The notes below the pieces were generated by a model, which worked only from the letters and a program-made list of their open reading frames with translations, did no database searches and had not been told where the DNA came from. A stretch of 64,000 nt of DNA from Nocardioides kongjuensis (lineage in GTDB: Bacteria; Actinomycetota; Actinomycetes; Propionibacteriales; Nocardioidaceae): contig NZ_JACCBF010000001.1 in NCBI RefSeq assembly GCF_013409625.1, positions 3,289,001 through 3,353,000 of the forward strand, read 5' to 3'. The stretch's first letter is position 1. Each line of letters opens with the position of its first letter. The position numbers were made by a program, and so were the translations under genes. Of the stretch, positions 34,756-44,074 are shown piece after piece.

Positions 34756-34761
34756 AGCCTA
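34756..34761 (-). promoter_or_regulatory. -10 element of the predicted leaderless purF-purM promoter
   Basis: Minus-strand TAGGCT, 8 nt before GTG 34747. A CTGAAC hexamer 18 nt further upstream is a possible -35. Confidence 0.55.
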
Positions 34762-34781
34762 CCGGCCGGGGCCCCGATCGT

Positions 34782-36188
34782 TCAGTTCGCGACGACCGGC
34801 CGAGTCGCGCGCTCCACCACGGCCGTCGCGACCTGCGCCGCCTGCCCCCGGATCTCCGGGATGGCGGTCGACTCCCACAGCGTGCCCTTGCGCGGCGGAC
34901 CGACCACGAACAGCCCGTCGACCACCCGGCCGTCGGCCCCGAGCACGGCTCCGTCGGCGGTCGCGTCGATGCCCAGCGCGAGCGGGTCGGGGGCCACGGT
35001 GCCGCGGGCGACCAGGGCGCGCAGCAGCGGGTCCGTGCTGCGTCGTACGTCGGCCAGGGGGCCCGTGCAGTTGACGACCGCGTCGACCTCGACCGGCTCG
35101 TGGCCGGGGGCGGTGGTCACCCGACAACGCTCGCCGAGGTCCTCGACGGCGTGCAGGCTGCCGGCGAGGACGGCCAGCCGGTCGTCGTACCGGTAGGACT
35201 GGAGGCGCAGTGCGACCTCGGGCGCCATCCGGTGCCGGCGCACCTCCCAGTCGCGGGCGTGCACCTCGAGGAAGCGGCGGCGCTCGGCGAGCGTGAGCCG
35301 GCGCCAGAGGTCCTGGGTGAGCGGGCGCAGGCCGTCGACGACCGCGCGCCAGCCGACTCCGCGCTCGGCGGCGGCGCGGCACTCGTCGGCGATCGCGGCG
35401 GCGATGTCGTCGGCGGTGGTGGCGTCGTCGGGGACCTTGGTGACCCAGGCGGTGTGGGCCTGGCCGACGTGCGGCTTGGGCAGCAGGCCGTTGCGGCTGA
35501 CGAGCGTGACGTGCCGCCCGGGGCCGTCCTCGAGCAGCGTGATGGCGGTGTCGATGCCGGTCAGGCCGGTGCCGACCACGACCACCCGGGCCTCGGCCGG
35601 GAGCGCACGCAGGCGGGCCAGCTCCCAGGGGTTGGCGACGTGCCAGGGCGCGTCGGGCACAGCCGCCCCGTCCGCGGTGGCGAGCGGACGGGGCGGCTGG
35701 TTCCCGTGGCACAGCACGACGGCGTCGGCGTGCGACGTGGACCGCTCGGTGACGACCTCGAAGCCGGCCCCGGCGGGGACGACGTCGAGCACCCGGCCGG
35801 CCCGGATCCGGAGCCGGTCGTCAGCGACGTCGGCGAGCCGGTCCTGGAGGTAGATCGCGTAGTCGGCGCGCGGCAGGAAGCCCTGCGGGTCGTTGCTGCG
35901 GCCGGTGCGCAGCGCCCAGTCGAGCAGGTCGGACGGCGCGTCCGGGAAGGCGCTCATGTGCCGCGCCCGGACGTTGAGCAGGTGACGCTGGTCGTTGGTG
36001 CCGTAGGCGATGCCGCGCCCGACGATGCCGCTGGCCTCGTGGACGACGACCTCGAGCCCCGGGTCGTCCGAGCGCACGAGCAGGTTGATGGCGGTCAGGA
36101 CGCCGCTCGCACCGCCGCCGATCACCGCCACCCGGGTCCGCGTTCGGGGGGACGTCGGGGTGGTCGTCGGGATGCTCGTCGCCGTCAT
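34782..36188 (-). CDS. FAD/NAD(P)-binding oxidoreductase
   Basis: A 468-residue two-dinucleotide-binding protein. The N-terminal FAD Rossmann is VAVIGGGASGVLTAINLL. A GTNDQRHLLNVRARHMSAFPDAP-type region (written partly) marks the NAD_binding_9/HpyO-like family, and a second nucleotide fold is VVVVGTGLTGIDTAITLL. Cytosolic. ATG 36188 has TAGACT 6 nt upstream (leaderless). Related proteins have been linked to oxidative or sulfur metabolism but no role is settled. It lies alone between purF and the M20 peptidase. Confidence 0.82.
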   Translation of the reverse strand: MTATSIPTTTPTSPRTRTRVAVIGGGASGVLTAINLLVRSDDPGLEVVVHEASGIVGRGIAYGTNDQRHLLNVRARHMSAFPDAPSDLLDWALRTGRSNDPQGFLPRADYAIYLQDRLADVADDRLRIRAGRVLDVVPAGAGFEVVTERSTSHADAVVLCHGNQPPRPLATADGAAVPDAPWHVANPWELARLRALPAEARVVVVGTGLTGIDTAITLLEDGPGRHVTLVSRNGLLPKPHVGQAHTAWVTKVPDDATTADDIAAAIADECRAAAERGVGWRAVVDGLRPLTQDLWRRLTLAERRRFLEVHARDWEVRRHRMAPEVALRLQSYRYDDRLAVLAGSLHAVEDLGERCRVTTAPGHEPVEVDAVVNCTGPLADVRRSTDPLLRALVARGTVAPDPLALGIDATADGAVLGADGRVVDGLFVVGPPRKGTLWESTAIPEIRGQAAQVATAVVERATRPVVAN

Positions 36189-36333
36189 GCGAGTAGTCTA
36201 GCGAATCACTTGACTTAAGCCAGTTCTGCTGGACCGCTCCCCTCCGCCGAGCTGCGGCAGTCACCTCGTCGAGCCCACCGAGGTGGCAGCTCGAGCGCGG
36301 GACCGGGCAGCTCGACGGAGAGGACGGGGAAGC

Positions 36334-37689
36334 TCAGCGGCTGCCGAGGTTGCGCAGCAGCAGCGCCTCGGCGAGCAGCACCTTCTCGAACTCGGCGAGG
36401 TGCAGGCCCTCGTTGGGGCCGTGGGCGCGGGTGTCGGGGTCCTCGACGCCGGTCACCAGCACGGAGGCCTGCGGGAAGGACTCGAGGAACTCCGCGATGA
36501 ACGGGATCGATCCGCCCACGCCCATGTCGACCGGCGCGGTGCCGTCCCAGGCCTCGGTGAACGCGGCCCGCGCGGCGTCGTACGCCGGACCGGTGACCTC
36601 GAGCGCGATCGGCTCGCCGGTGTCGACGACCTCGACGGTGAGCTGGGCGCCCCACGGGACGTGCTGCTCGAGGTGGGCGCGCAGGCAGGCCAGCGCGTTC
36701 TCGGAGGTCTCGCCGGGCGCGGTGCGCAGGGCGAGCCGGGCGCGGGCCGACGGGATGAGGGTGTTGGACGAGCCGTCGACCTTGGGCGCGTCGAGGCCGA
36801 TGACGGACAGGGCGGGACGGGTCCACAGCCGCTCGACCGCCGGGCCGGAGCCGATCCACTCGACGCCCTCGGCGACACCGGACTCGGCACGGAGCCGCTC
36901 CTCGGGGTACTCGACGTCGGCGGCGGGCCCGGAGTGCAGGCCGGCGACGGCGATGTTGCCGGCGTCGTCGTGCAGGCTCGCGATCAGGCGGGACAGGGTG
37001 ATGAGGGCATCGGGGACCAGGCCGCCCCACATGCCCTGGTGGACGGCGTGGCTGAGGGTGCGGACCTCGACGTTGACGCGGACCAGGCCGCGCAGGCTGG
37101 TGGTCAGCGCGGGCACGCCGATGTCCCAGTTGCCCGAGTCGGCGATCACGATGACGTCGGAGCGCAGCTCCTCGACGTACTTCTGCAGCAGCTGCGGGAG
37201 GGTCGCGCTGGCGACCTCCTCCTCGCCCTCGATGAACAGCCGCACGGTGACGGGCAGGTCGTCGCCGAGCATCCGCAGCGCCGCGACGTGGGTGAGGATG
37301 CCGGCCTTGTCGTCGGCGGCACCGCGGCCGTAGAGGCGGCCGTCGCGCTCGGTGGGCTCCCACGGCGGGGAGTCCCACTCGGCGTGGTCGTTCTCGGGCT
37401 GCACGTCGTGGTGGGCGTAGAGGAGCACCGTGGGCGCTCCCTCGGGCCCCTTCTTCTCCCCGATGATGGCGGGCGGGGCACCGTCGAACGCGCGCACGAT
37501 CTGCACGTCGACACCCTCGGCGGCGAACAGGTCGGCAGTCGCCTGGGCGCTCACCTCGACCTGGTCGAGGCGGGCGGGGTCGGCGCTGACGGACTGGATG
37601 CGGACGAGGGCCTCGAGGTCCGATCGGACACCCGGGAGGATCTCGGCGAGGCGCGTACGCAGGTCGTTGGTGGAGACTGGTCCGGTCAT
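36334..37689 (-). CDS. M20 family dipeptidase
   Basis: A 451-residue zinc dipeptidase. Metal ligands include LLYAHHDVQP (His, Asp), GRGAADDKAG, the EGEEEVAS general base, DSGNWD and the C-terminal HGPNEGLHL. The dimerisation domain is inserted in the middle. No signal, so it acts on imported peptides. ATG 37689 has TAGATT 7 nt upstream. The 145 bp between its stop and the FAD gene contain no supported gene. Confidence 0.9.
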   Translation of the reverse strand: MTGPVSTNDLRTRLAEILPGVRSDLEALVRIQSVSADPARLDQVEVSAQATADLFAAEGVDVQIVRAFDGAPPAIIGEKKGPEGAPTVLLYAHHDVQPENDHAEWDSPPWEPTERDGRLYGRGAADDKAGILTHVAALRMLGDDLPVTVRLFIEGEEEVASATLPQLLQKYVEELRSDVIVIADSGNWDIGVPALTTSLRGLVRVNVEVRTLSHAVHQGMWGGLVPDALITLSRLIASLHDDAGNIAVAGLHSGPAADVEYPEERLRAESGVAEGVEWIGSGPAVERLWTRPALSVIGLDAPKVDGSSNTLIPSARARLALRTAPGETSENALACLRAHLEQHVPWGAQLTVEVVDTGEPIALEVTGPAYDAARAAFTEAWDGTAPVDMGVGGSIPFIAEFLESFPQASVLVTGVEDPDTRAHGPNEGLHLAEFEKVLLAEALLLRNLGSR

Positions 37690-37719
37690 GCCGGCCAATC
37701 TATGGGGCAGGATCGACGC

Positions 37720-38247
37720 ATGGCACCTTCTCGGGCCCTCGGGGCCATGACCGTCGCCGCGACCGCCGTCCTCGCGCTGACCGCGTGCAGCGACGACGAC
37801 CCCGGACCCGTCCGGGACGCCGGCACACGCGTGCCGGCGGAGCCGGTCCAGGTCCGCCGCGTCCTCGAGCCGTCGACCGCCCCGTGCCCCCCGTCGGTCG
37901 CGCAGCCGGCCGCCGACGAGGTGGCCGTCGCCTGCGACCCGGACGGCGCCGCCTACCGGCTCGCTGCGGCGGAGATCGTCGGCGGCGTCGACGACGCGGA
38001 AGCGGCCCGGAGCCCGGACGGAACCGGGTGGAGCGTCACGGTCGAGCTCGACGACGCCGCGTCCACCACCTTCGAGGACATCACGCGGGAGCTGGTGGGC
38101 ACCGAGCAGCAGCTCGCCATCGTCTCGGGCGGGACGATCGTCTCGGCGCCCGTGATCCAGTCGGCGATCACCGACGGCCGGGTGCAGATCACCGGCGACC
38201 TCACGCGGGACGAGGCGACGGCGCTGGCCGACGCGCTCGAGGGCTAA
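37720..38247 (+). CDS. Lipoprotein with a SecD-like extracytoplasmic domain
   Basis: A 175-residue secreted lipoprotein: signal peptide, then lipobox LALTAC. The C-terminal 100 residues (WSVTVELDDAASTTFEDITRE, then GTIVSAPVIQSAITDGRVQITG) strongly resemble the P1 head/base region of the translocon subunit SecD, but there are no membrane helices. It could be a chaperone-like or decoy domain; function not known. ATG 37720 has CAGGAT 6 nt upstream. Divergent from the M20 gene; its stop overlaps the convergent sterol-carrier-type gene. Confidence 0.8.
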   Translation: MAPSRALGAMTVAATAVLALTACSDDDPGPVRDAGTRVPAEPVQVRRVLEPSTAPCPPSVAQPAADEVAVACDPDGAAYRLAAAEIVGGVDDAEAARSPDGTGWSVTVELDDAASTTFEDITRELVGTEQQLAIVSGGTIVSAPVIQSAITDGRVQITGDLTRDEATALADALEG

Positions 38248-38603
38248 CCCAGCGGGAGGTACGGCGCCAGGTCGGTCCGCTCCCCGCTCGCCTGCACCCG
38301 CACGCCCTCGACGGCGTCGACCCATGCGAGCCGCCCGGTCGCGAGCGCGATCCAGGTGGCGGCGTCGGTCTCGATGAGGGCGGGCGGGGTGCCGCGGGTG
38401 TGCCGGACGCCCTCGATCACCTGGACGGCGGCGTACGGCGGCACCCGGACCTCGACCGACCGGCCCGGGGCGAGCGCCTCGAGCAGCGCGAGGTAGTGCT
38501 TGGTCAGCAGGCGCAGGTCACCGCGCTCGGCGGCACCGGCGTCGAGGCGGGCGAGGGCGGCGGCGACGTCGGCAGCGGGGGCGGGCTTGAGCCGGGCGGG
38601 CAT
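38244..38603 (-). CDS. Sterol carrier (SCP2-like) family protein
   Basis: A 119-residue cytosolic protein of the actinobacterial 'sterol carrier family' that lies near pur genes in this phylum. Motifs such as RSVEVRVPPYAAVQVIEG, then HTRGTPPALIETDAATWIALATG and the end DLAPYLPLG are typical. It may bind lipids, but no ligand is known. ATG 38603 overlaps the stop of the ArsR-type regulator, so it is translated with that gene. Confidence 0.85.
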   Translation of the reverse strand: MPARLKPAPAADVAAALARLDAGAAERGDLRLLTKHYLALLEALAPGRSVEVRVPPYAAVQVIEGVRHTRGTPPALIETDAATWIALATGRLAWVDAVEGVRVQASGERTDLAPYLPLG

Positions 38604-39163
38604 CAGGAGTCCTCGGGGTAGGGCTGGATGAGCTGGAAGACCGACCACGTCTCCCGGCCCTCGCCGGGACCGTGGCCGCGGCCGGTGTCGCGGTACCGCT
38701 CGACGACCGCGGCGAGCTCCTCCATCAGCTCCTTCGCCTCGTCGGCGCTCATCAGCACCGACCACTCGGACGCGCTGCGGCCGGGGTTCTCGGTGCCGTC
38801 GACGCTCAGGGCCCGCTCGACGAGGTGCTGGCCGTGGGCGACGGCGTTGCGCTGGAAGACGGCGTACGCCGCGCGCCCGCCGGGTCGGGCGAGCACGTCG
38901 GCCGTGCGGAACCGGATGCCGTCGGGGTCCACGAGGCGCCAGACCCGGTCGCGGCGGTCGCGCGCGGCGTCGGGGTCCTCCTCGACGAGGCCGTACTTCG
39001 CCAGCTGGCGCAGGTGGAAGCTGGCCTGGTTGGCGGGGACGTCGATCAGCCGCGCGATGTCGGCGGCGCGCAGCGAGCCGGCGGCGGACAGCTCGTGGAG
39101 CACCCGGTTGCGGGTGGGGTGCGCGATCGCGCGGAGGATCCGCGGGTCGTCGTACATCACCAT
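38603..39163 (-). CDS. ArsR-type winged-helix regulator
   Basis: A 186-residue regulator. The N-terminal winged helix (about residues 5-90) has RAIAHPTRNRVLHELSAAG, RAADIARLIDVPANQASFHLRQLAKYGLV. The C-terminal half is helical and lacks a metal-binding Cys motif, so the signal is probably not a metal. ATG 39163 has TAGGCT 6 nt upstream (leaderless). It is divergent from an MFS exporter across a double palindrome, and likely represses it. Confidence 0.85.
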   Translation of the reverse strand: MVMYDDPRILRAIAHPTRNRVLHELSAAGSLRAADIARLIDVPANQASFHLRQLAKYGLVEEDPDAARDRRDRVWRLVDPDGIRFRTADVLARPGGRAAYAVFQRNAVAHGQHLVERALSVDGTENPGRSASEWSVLMSADEAKELMEELAAVVERYRDTGRGHGPGEGRETWSVFQLIQPYPEDS

Positions 39164-39193
39164 GGCGCCAGCCTAGCGACATCCGCAGGACTC

Positions 39194-39220
39194 ATTGCGC
39201 AATATATGTTGCGCAACATA
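39194..39220. promoter_or_regulatory. Double palindromic operator between the arsR-type and MFS genes
   Basis: Two adjacent dyads share TTGCGCAA: ATTGCGCAAT (39194-39203) and the 16-bp perfect palindrome TATGTTGCGCAACATA (39205-39220), centred 14 bp apart. They cover the MFS promoter (TTGCGC 39195-39200 as -35, TAGGGT 39219-39224 as -10), so occupation would repress export directly. Confidence 0.75.
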
Positions 39221-39230
39221 GGGTGCGGGA

Positions 39231-40493
39231 ATGTCGTCCCACCGTTCGCTGGCGCGCAACCGCGACTTCACCGCGCTGTGGATCGGGGCGACGGTCTCCG
39301 AGCTCGGCACCCGGGTCACGACGTTCGCGCTGCCGCTCGTGGCGTACGCGCTCAGCGGGTCGGCGCTGTGGGCGGCGGCCGCCGAGGCGGCGTACCTCGT
39401 CGGCATGGTCGCGATGCTGCTGCCGGCCGGCGTGCTCGCCGACCGGCGCCACCGCCGGCGGCTGATGCGCCTCTCCTTCGGCGCCGGCGCCCTCCTGCAC
39501 GCCTCGCTGGTCGGCGCCGGGCTCGCCGGCCGGCTCACCCTCGCCCACCTGCTGGCGGTCGCCGTCGCCAGCGGCCTGGTCGCCGGGCTGTTCGTCCCGG
39601 CGGAGAGCTCCGCGATCCGCACGGTCGTCGACCGCGACGAGCTGCCGACCGCGCTGAGCCAGCAGCAGGCCCGCCAGCACGTCGCGAGCCTGCTCGGAGG
39701 GCCGCTCGGCGGTGCGCTGTACGGCGTCGCGCGGTGGGCGCCGTTCGCCGCCGATGCCGTCAGCCACGTGCTCGGCTGGGTCCTGCTCGGCCGGATCCGC
39801 ACCGACCTCTCCCCCGAAGGCCGGCCGGGCGACCCGGGCCGCCCCCTGCGCGACCTCGGCGAGGGGTTGCGGTTCTTGTGGGCGCACCGGTTCCTGAGGA
39901 TCGTGCTGTGCTGGTCGCCGGCAGCCAACCTGGCCGTCAACGCGCTCTTCTTCGTCGCGCTGCTGCGCCTGGTCGAGGCCGGCTTCCCCGCCTGGCAGAT
40001 CGGCCTGGCCGAGACGGCGACCGGCGCGTTCGGCGTCCTGGGCGCGCTCGCCGCCCCGCTGCTCATCGACCGGGTCGCGACCGGGGCGCTCGTGGTGGTC
40101 GTCGCGTGGAGCTTCGTCCCGCTCGCCGTACCGCTCGCGCTGTGGAACCACCCGTGGTCGCTCGCCCTGGCCGCGTCGGTCGGCATGTTCCTCAACCCGG
40201 CCGGCAACGCGGCGCTGGGCTCCTACCGGCTGGCGATCACGCCGCCCGCGCTGGTCGGCCGGATGCAGGCGACGATGCAGACGGTGTCGATGGCGACCAT
40301 CCCGGTCGCGCCCGCCCTGGCCGGCGCCCTGCTCACGCTCGTCGGGGGCCGGGACGCGGTGCTCGCGCTGGCCGCGCTGACCGGCGTGGTCGCGCTGGTG
40401 CCGACCCTGTCCCGCTCGGTCCGCGCGGTGCCGCGCCCCGCGGAATGGACACCCCTCACCACTCCAGATCGGAGTCCTGCACACGCCGCGTGA
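39231..40493 (+). CDS. MFS exporter
   Basis: A 420-residue transporter of about 12 helices in the EntS-like (enterobactin exporter) style. It has NRDFTALWIGATVSELGTRVT at the start, the loop motif LPAGVLADRRHRRRLM and the middle VPAESSAIRTVVDRDELPTALSQ in parts. ATG 39231 has TAGGGT 6 nt upstream. It is under the probable control of the divergent ArsR-type protein. Export of a drug or metabolite is inferred. Confidence 0.85.
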   Translation: MSSHRSLARNRDFTALWIGATVSELGTRVTTFALPLVAYALSGSALWAAAAEAAYLVGMVAMLLPAGVLADRRHRRRLMRLSFGAGALLHASLVGAGLAGRLTLAHLLAVAVASGLVAGLFVPAESSAIRTVVDRDELPTALSQQQARQHVASLLGGPLGGALYGVARWAPFAADAVSHVLGWVLLGRIRTDLSPEGRPGDPGRPLRDLGEGLRFLWAHRFLRIVLCWSPAANLAVNALFFVALLRLVEAGFPAWQIGLAETATGAFGVLGALAAPLLIDRVATGALVVVVAWSFVPLAVPLALWNHPWSLALAASVGMFLNPAGNAALGSYRLAITPPALVGRMQATMQTVSMATIPVAPALAGALLTLVGGRDAVLALAALTGVVALVPTLSRSVRAVPRPAEWTPLTTPDRSPAHAA

Positions 40494-40516
40494 CCCCGCC
40501 CACCACAATGGGGCCC

Positions 40517-41560
40517 ATGCTCCTTCGTCGCAGCTCCACGGCCGTGCTCGGTCTGCTCCTGCTCGCGCCCGGCCTCGCCGCCTGCGGGGGCGAGGCCGGC
40601 GGGATCGAGGTCGGCGACGTCGTGCCGGCGGCGAACGACGCCCAGTTCGCCGGGCAGGGGGTCGAGTCCGTGGTGGCGCTGCCGGTCGGCCGCCTGGAGG
40701 TCACCGCCGGCAAGCCGGTCACGGAGATCTCGGCTGCGGACACCCGCGACGTCACGAAGGTGCAGGCGCCCGAGGGCAGTGCGTTCGTGCCGATCACCTG
40801 GCAGTACGACGCCGCCACCTTCGGTGCGCTCGCCGGCTACCTCTCGACCGACACCGGGCCGGTGGTCGACCTCGTGGCCGACGGGGCGTCGTACCGCATC
40901 CCGGCGCCGGAGCTGACCGGTGAGGGCTCGAGCTCGTTCTACGTGCTGGTGTCCGGCAACGGTGCCGACCCGGAGATGGACGTCGACTTCGACGGCGTCA
41001 CCCAGAGGGTCGACCTGTCCAACGGCGAGGTCGAGGAGGGCCGGGCCGCACCGCTCTACGACATCACCAAGCCCCGCGCCAAGCGCTTCCCGTGCTCACC
41101 CGACGTCGCGTTCGACCGCACCACCGTGCGCCCGCCCGACTTCAGCTGCACCGTGACCCGCCCCCTCGACCTGCCGTACGCCGGCGACGCCTGGGCCGCC
41201 GACGGCCACACCTGGCGGGTGGTGACCGTGCGCACCAAGCTGGGCCGCTGGACCGAGGTCTCCGACGACCTCACCTCGGGTGCGATCTACTACGCCGACA
41301 CCGTCCGGGGCAGCTACCGCCTCGGCGACACCGAGGCCGCCCACGTGATCCGGAACCCGGCCAACACCGCGTGCCCGGACGTCGCCGACAACGGCAGCTG
41401 CACGACCGAGTTCCAGGTCGTCTTCGACGTCGAGGGCAAGCCCTCCCGGGCCCTGTCGATCGAGCAGCACTTCCCCCTGCGCCTGGCCACCGTCTACGGC
41501 GATGCCAAGGCCGAGGACTCCCTGGACGTCACGGTCACGACCTCAGCCACCCTGAGGTGA
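40517..41560 (+). CDS. Secreted lipoprotein of unknown function
   Basis: A 347-residue lipoprotein with signal peptide MLLRRSSTAVLGLLLLAPG and lipobox LAAC. The mature part is beta-rich and acidic. It has two cysteine pairs: FPCSPD with SCTVTR, and ACPDVADNGSC (C-x9-C). I do not recognise a family. ATG 40517 has CACAAT 7 nt upstream, an ATG at 40508 overlapping it. It follows the MFS gene by 23 bp but is probably separately transcribed. Confidence 0.75.
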   Translation: MLLRRSSTAVLGLLLLAPGLAACGGEAGGIEVGDVVPAANDAQFAGQGVESVVALPVGRLEVTAGKPVTEISAADTRDVTKVQAPEGSAFVPITWQYDAATFGALAGYLSTDTGPVVDLVADGASYRIPAPELTGEGSSSFYVLVSGNGADPEMDVDFDGVTQRVDLSNGEVEEGRAAPLYDITKPRAKRFPCSPDVAFDRTTVRPPDFSCTVTRPLDLPYAGDAWAADGHTWRVVTVRTKLGRWTEVSDDLTSGAIYYADTVRGSYRLGDTEAAHVIRNPANTACPDVADNGSCTTEFQVVFDVEGKPSRALSIEQHFPLRLATVYGDAKAEDSLDVTVTTSATLR

Positions 41561-41589
41561 ACCCGGCGCGGGCTGATGCGCTGCGTGAT

Positions 41590-41716
41590 CGACTCACGGT
41601 GCCATTTGGCGCTCGCTCCGCTCGCGCATGTCGGGCGCCCTTTTGACGCGTGATCTTCCCTCGCTGCGCTCGCTGACGCTCGCTCCGCTCAGTCCAGATC
41701 ACGCGGGGCGCCCGAC
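41590..41716. repeat. Nested inverted repeats with CGCTCGCTCCGCTCG-type direct repeats
   Basis: Outer arms GTCGGGCGCCC (41630-41640) and GGGCGCCCGAC (41706-41716); inner arms GCGTGATCT (41648-41656) and AGATCACGC (41696-41704). The loop and the flank repeat GCTCGCTCCGCTC (twice) and GCTGCGCTCGCT. It fills the 198 bp between convergent lipoprotein and purL genes, where no CDS is supported. It is likely a dispersed intergenic repeat that also ends both transcripts. Confidence 0.7.
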
Positions 41717-41757
41717 CCAACCCTCTCAGATGATGCGCTGCGCGAAGAGCGCCAAGC

Positions 41758-44031
41758 TCACCCGAGCGCTGAGGGCAGCGTGGTGGTCCAGGCCTCCCGC
41801 AGCTCACCGAGCGGCACCTCGAACTGTCCCTCGACGGCGAGCACGTCGCCACCGGTGGTGCCGAGCTCGGTCATCGGGACGTCGTGGCGGGCGCACAGCG
41901 CGCGCAGCTCCTCGAGGTCGCCGGCGTCGACGGTGACGACGGCGCGGGCGGCCGACTCGGCGTACAGGCCGACGAAGGCGTCGCCCTCGAGGCTCACCCG
42001 GGCGCCGATGCCGCTGACCATCGCGGCCTCGGCGAGGGCCTGGGCGAGGCCGCCGTCGGAGAGGTCGTGGGCGCTCGTGGCGATGCCGACCAGGTCCTTG
42101 AGCAGGCGGGCGAGGTTGCGCTCGGCGCGCAGGTCGACCCGCGGCGGGAGGCCGCCGAGGTGGTCGTGCGCGACCTTGGCCCACTCCGAGCCGGACAGCT
42201 CCTCGCGGGTGGTGCCGAGGAGCACGATCCGCTCGTCGGCCGCCTGGAAGGTCGAGGGCGTACGACGACGCACGTCCTCGATCACGCCGAGCACGGCGAC
42301 CACCGGGGTCGGCAGGATCGCGGTCTCGCCGGTCTGGTTGTAGAGGCTGACGTTGCCGCCGGTGACCGGGATGCCGAGCTCGAGGCAGGCGTCCTTGAGG
42401 CCACGGCAGGCCTCGGCGAACTGCCACATCACGGCGGGGTCCTCGGGGGAGCCGAAGTTGAGGCAGTCGGAGACCGCCAGCGGCAGCGCGCCGCCGGTGG
42501 CGACGTTGCGGTAGGCCTCGGCCAGCGCGAGCTGTGCGCCGGCGTACGGGTCCAGCTTGGCGAAGCGGCCGTTGCAGTCCGTCGAGATCGAGACGCCGAG
42601 GTGGGTCTCCTCGTCGACGCGGACCATGCCGGAGTCGGCCGGCTGCGCGAGGACGGTGTTGCCCTGGACGTAGCGGTCGTACTGGTCGGTGATCCACGAC
42701 TTGTCGCAGAGGTTGGGGCTGGCGACCAGCTGGAGCAGGGTGGCGCGCAGCTCGTCGCCGGTGGCGGGCCGGGCCAGCTTCTCGGCGCCGTCGGCCTGGA
42801 GCGCGTCCTGCCACTCGGGGCGGGCGTACGGGCGTTCGTAGACGGGGCCGTCGTGGGCCACGGTGCGCGGGGGTACGTCGACCACGGTCTCGCCGTGCCA
42901 GTCGATGACCAGGCGGCCGGTCTCGGTGACCTCGCCGATGACCGAGGCCTCGACGTCCCACTTGGTGGTGATCGCGAGGAAGGCGGCGATGTCGCCGGGC
43001 TCGACGACCGCCATCATCCGCTCCTGGCTCTCGCTCATGAGGATCTCCTCGGGCGAGAGGGTCGAGTCGCGCAGCGGCACCTTGTCGAGGTGGACGTGCA
43101 TGCCGCCGTCGCCGGCGGAGGCCAGCTCGGAGGTCGCGCAGGACAGGCCCGCGCCACCGAGGTCCTGGATGCCGGCGACCACACCGGCCCGGAACAGCTC
43201 GAGGGTGCACTCGATGAGCAGCTTCTCCATGAACGGGTCGCCGACCTGGACGCTGGGGCGCTTGGCCGGGCCGTCGGCGTCGAAGGTCTCGGAGGCGAGC
43301 ACCGAGACGCCGCCGATGCCGTCGCCGCCGGTGCGTGCGCCGTACAGGACGACGAGGTTGCCCTCGCCCGACGCCTTGGCGAGGTGGAGGTCCTCGTGGC
43401 GCAGCACCCCGATGCAGCCCGCGTTGACCAGCGGGTTGCCGAGGTAGGTCTCGTCGAAGACGGCCTCGCCGCCGATGTTGGGCAGGCCCAGGCAGTTGCC
43501 GTAGCCGCCGACGCCCGCGACGATTCCGGGCAGCACGCGGTGGGTGTCGTCGGCGTCCAGCGGCCCGAAGCGCAGCGGGTCGACGACCGCGACCGGACGC
43601 GCGCCCATCGCGATGATATCGCGGACGATGCCGCCGACGCCGGTCGCGGCACCCTGGTACGGCTCGACGTACGACGGGTGGTTGTGGCTCTCGACCTTGA
43701 AGCTGACGGCGTAGCCCTGGCCGATGTCGATGACGCCGGCGTTCTCACCGATGCCCGCGAGCATCGGGCCGATCGGGGTCTCCTGGGGGATCTCGCCGAA
43801 CTGCTTGAGGTGCACCTTGGAGGACTTGTAGGAGCAGTGCTCGCTCCACATGACCGAGTACATCGCCAGCTCCGCACCCGTGGGGCGCCGGCCGAGGATC
43901 TCGCGGATCCGCTCGTACTCGTCGGCCTTCAGGCCGAGCTCGGACCAGGGCTGCTCGCGGTCGGGGTCACCGGCTGCGACGGCCACGGTGTCGAGGGTGG
44001 AACGGGCAGGTGCAGAAGCGGTGTCGGCCAC
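41758..44031 (-). CDS. purL: Phosphoribosylformylglycinamidine synthase, large-type catalytic subunit (PurL)
   Basis: A 757-residue ATP-dependent synthase making FGAM, needing PurS and PurQ in the actinobacterial/Gram-positive system. Motifs include [46 protein letters not shown], a repeated half with [25 protein letters not shown] and [17 protein letters not shown] 44031 has TACCCT 7 nt upstream (leaderless). Here purS-purQ lie 7 kb away, after a kinase and a cytosine cluster, unlike the usual purS-purQ-purL run. Confidence 0.94.
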   Translation of the reverse strand: MADTASAPARSTLDTVAVAAGDPDREQPWSELGLKADEYERIREILGRRPTGAELAMYSVMWSEHCSYKSSKVHLKQFGEIPQETPIGPMLAGIGENAGVIDIGQGYAVSFKVESHNHPSYVEPYQGAATGVGGIVRDIIAMGARPVAVVDPLRFGPLDADDTHRVLPGIVAGVGGYGNCLGLPNIGGEAVFDETYLGNPLVNAGCIGVLRHEDLHLAKASGEGNLVVLYGARTGGDGIGGVSVLASETFDADGPAKRPSVQVGDPFMEKLLIECTLELFRAGVVAGIQDLGGAGLSCATSELASAGDGGMHVHLDKVPLRDSTLSPEEILMSESQERMMAVVEPGDIAAFLAITTKWDVEASVIGEVTETGRLVIDWHGETVVDVPPRTVAHDGPVYERPYARPEWQDALQADGAEKLARPATGDELRATLLQLVASPNLCDKSWITDQYDRYVQGNTVLAQPADSGMVRVDEETHLGVSISTDCNGRFAKLDPYAGAQLALAEAYRNVATGGALPLAVSDCLNFGSPEDPAVMWQFAEACRGLKDACLELGIPVTGGNVSLYNQTGETAILPTPVVAVLGVIEDVRRRTPSTFQAADERIVLLGTTREELSGSEWAKVAHDHLGGLPPRVDLRAERNLARLLKDLVGIATSAHDLSDGGLAQALAEAAMVSGIGARVSLEGDAFVGLYAESAARAVVTVDAGDLEELRALCARHDVPMTELGTTGGDVLAVEGQFEVPLGELREAWTTTLPSALG

Positions 44032-44038
44032 GGCCCCA

Positions 44039-44044
44039 AGGGTA
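44039..44044 (-). promoter_or_regulatory. -10 element of the predicted leaderless purL promoter
   Basis: Minus-strand TACCCT, 7 nt before GTG 44031. I see no clear -35. Confidence 0.5.
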
Positions 44045-44074
44045 TCGGCCGAGCGCCGGATCACCGTTTTCGGC

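Noticed and set aside
38672..40516. Upstream part of a long plus-strand frame in front of the lipoprotein at 40517
   Set aside because: It overlaps the regulator (minus) and the MFS gene in other frames. The signal peptide and promoter place the real start at 40517.
41600..41720. CRISPR array or tandem repeat region
   Set aside because: Repeats are short, uneven and nested as inverted arms; there are no regular spacers.
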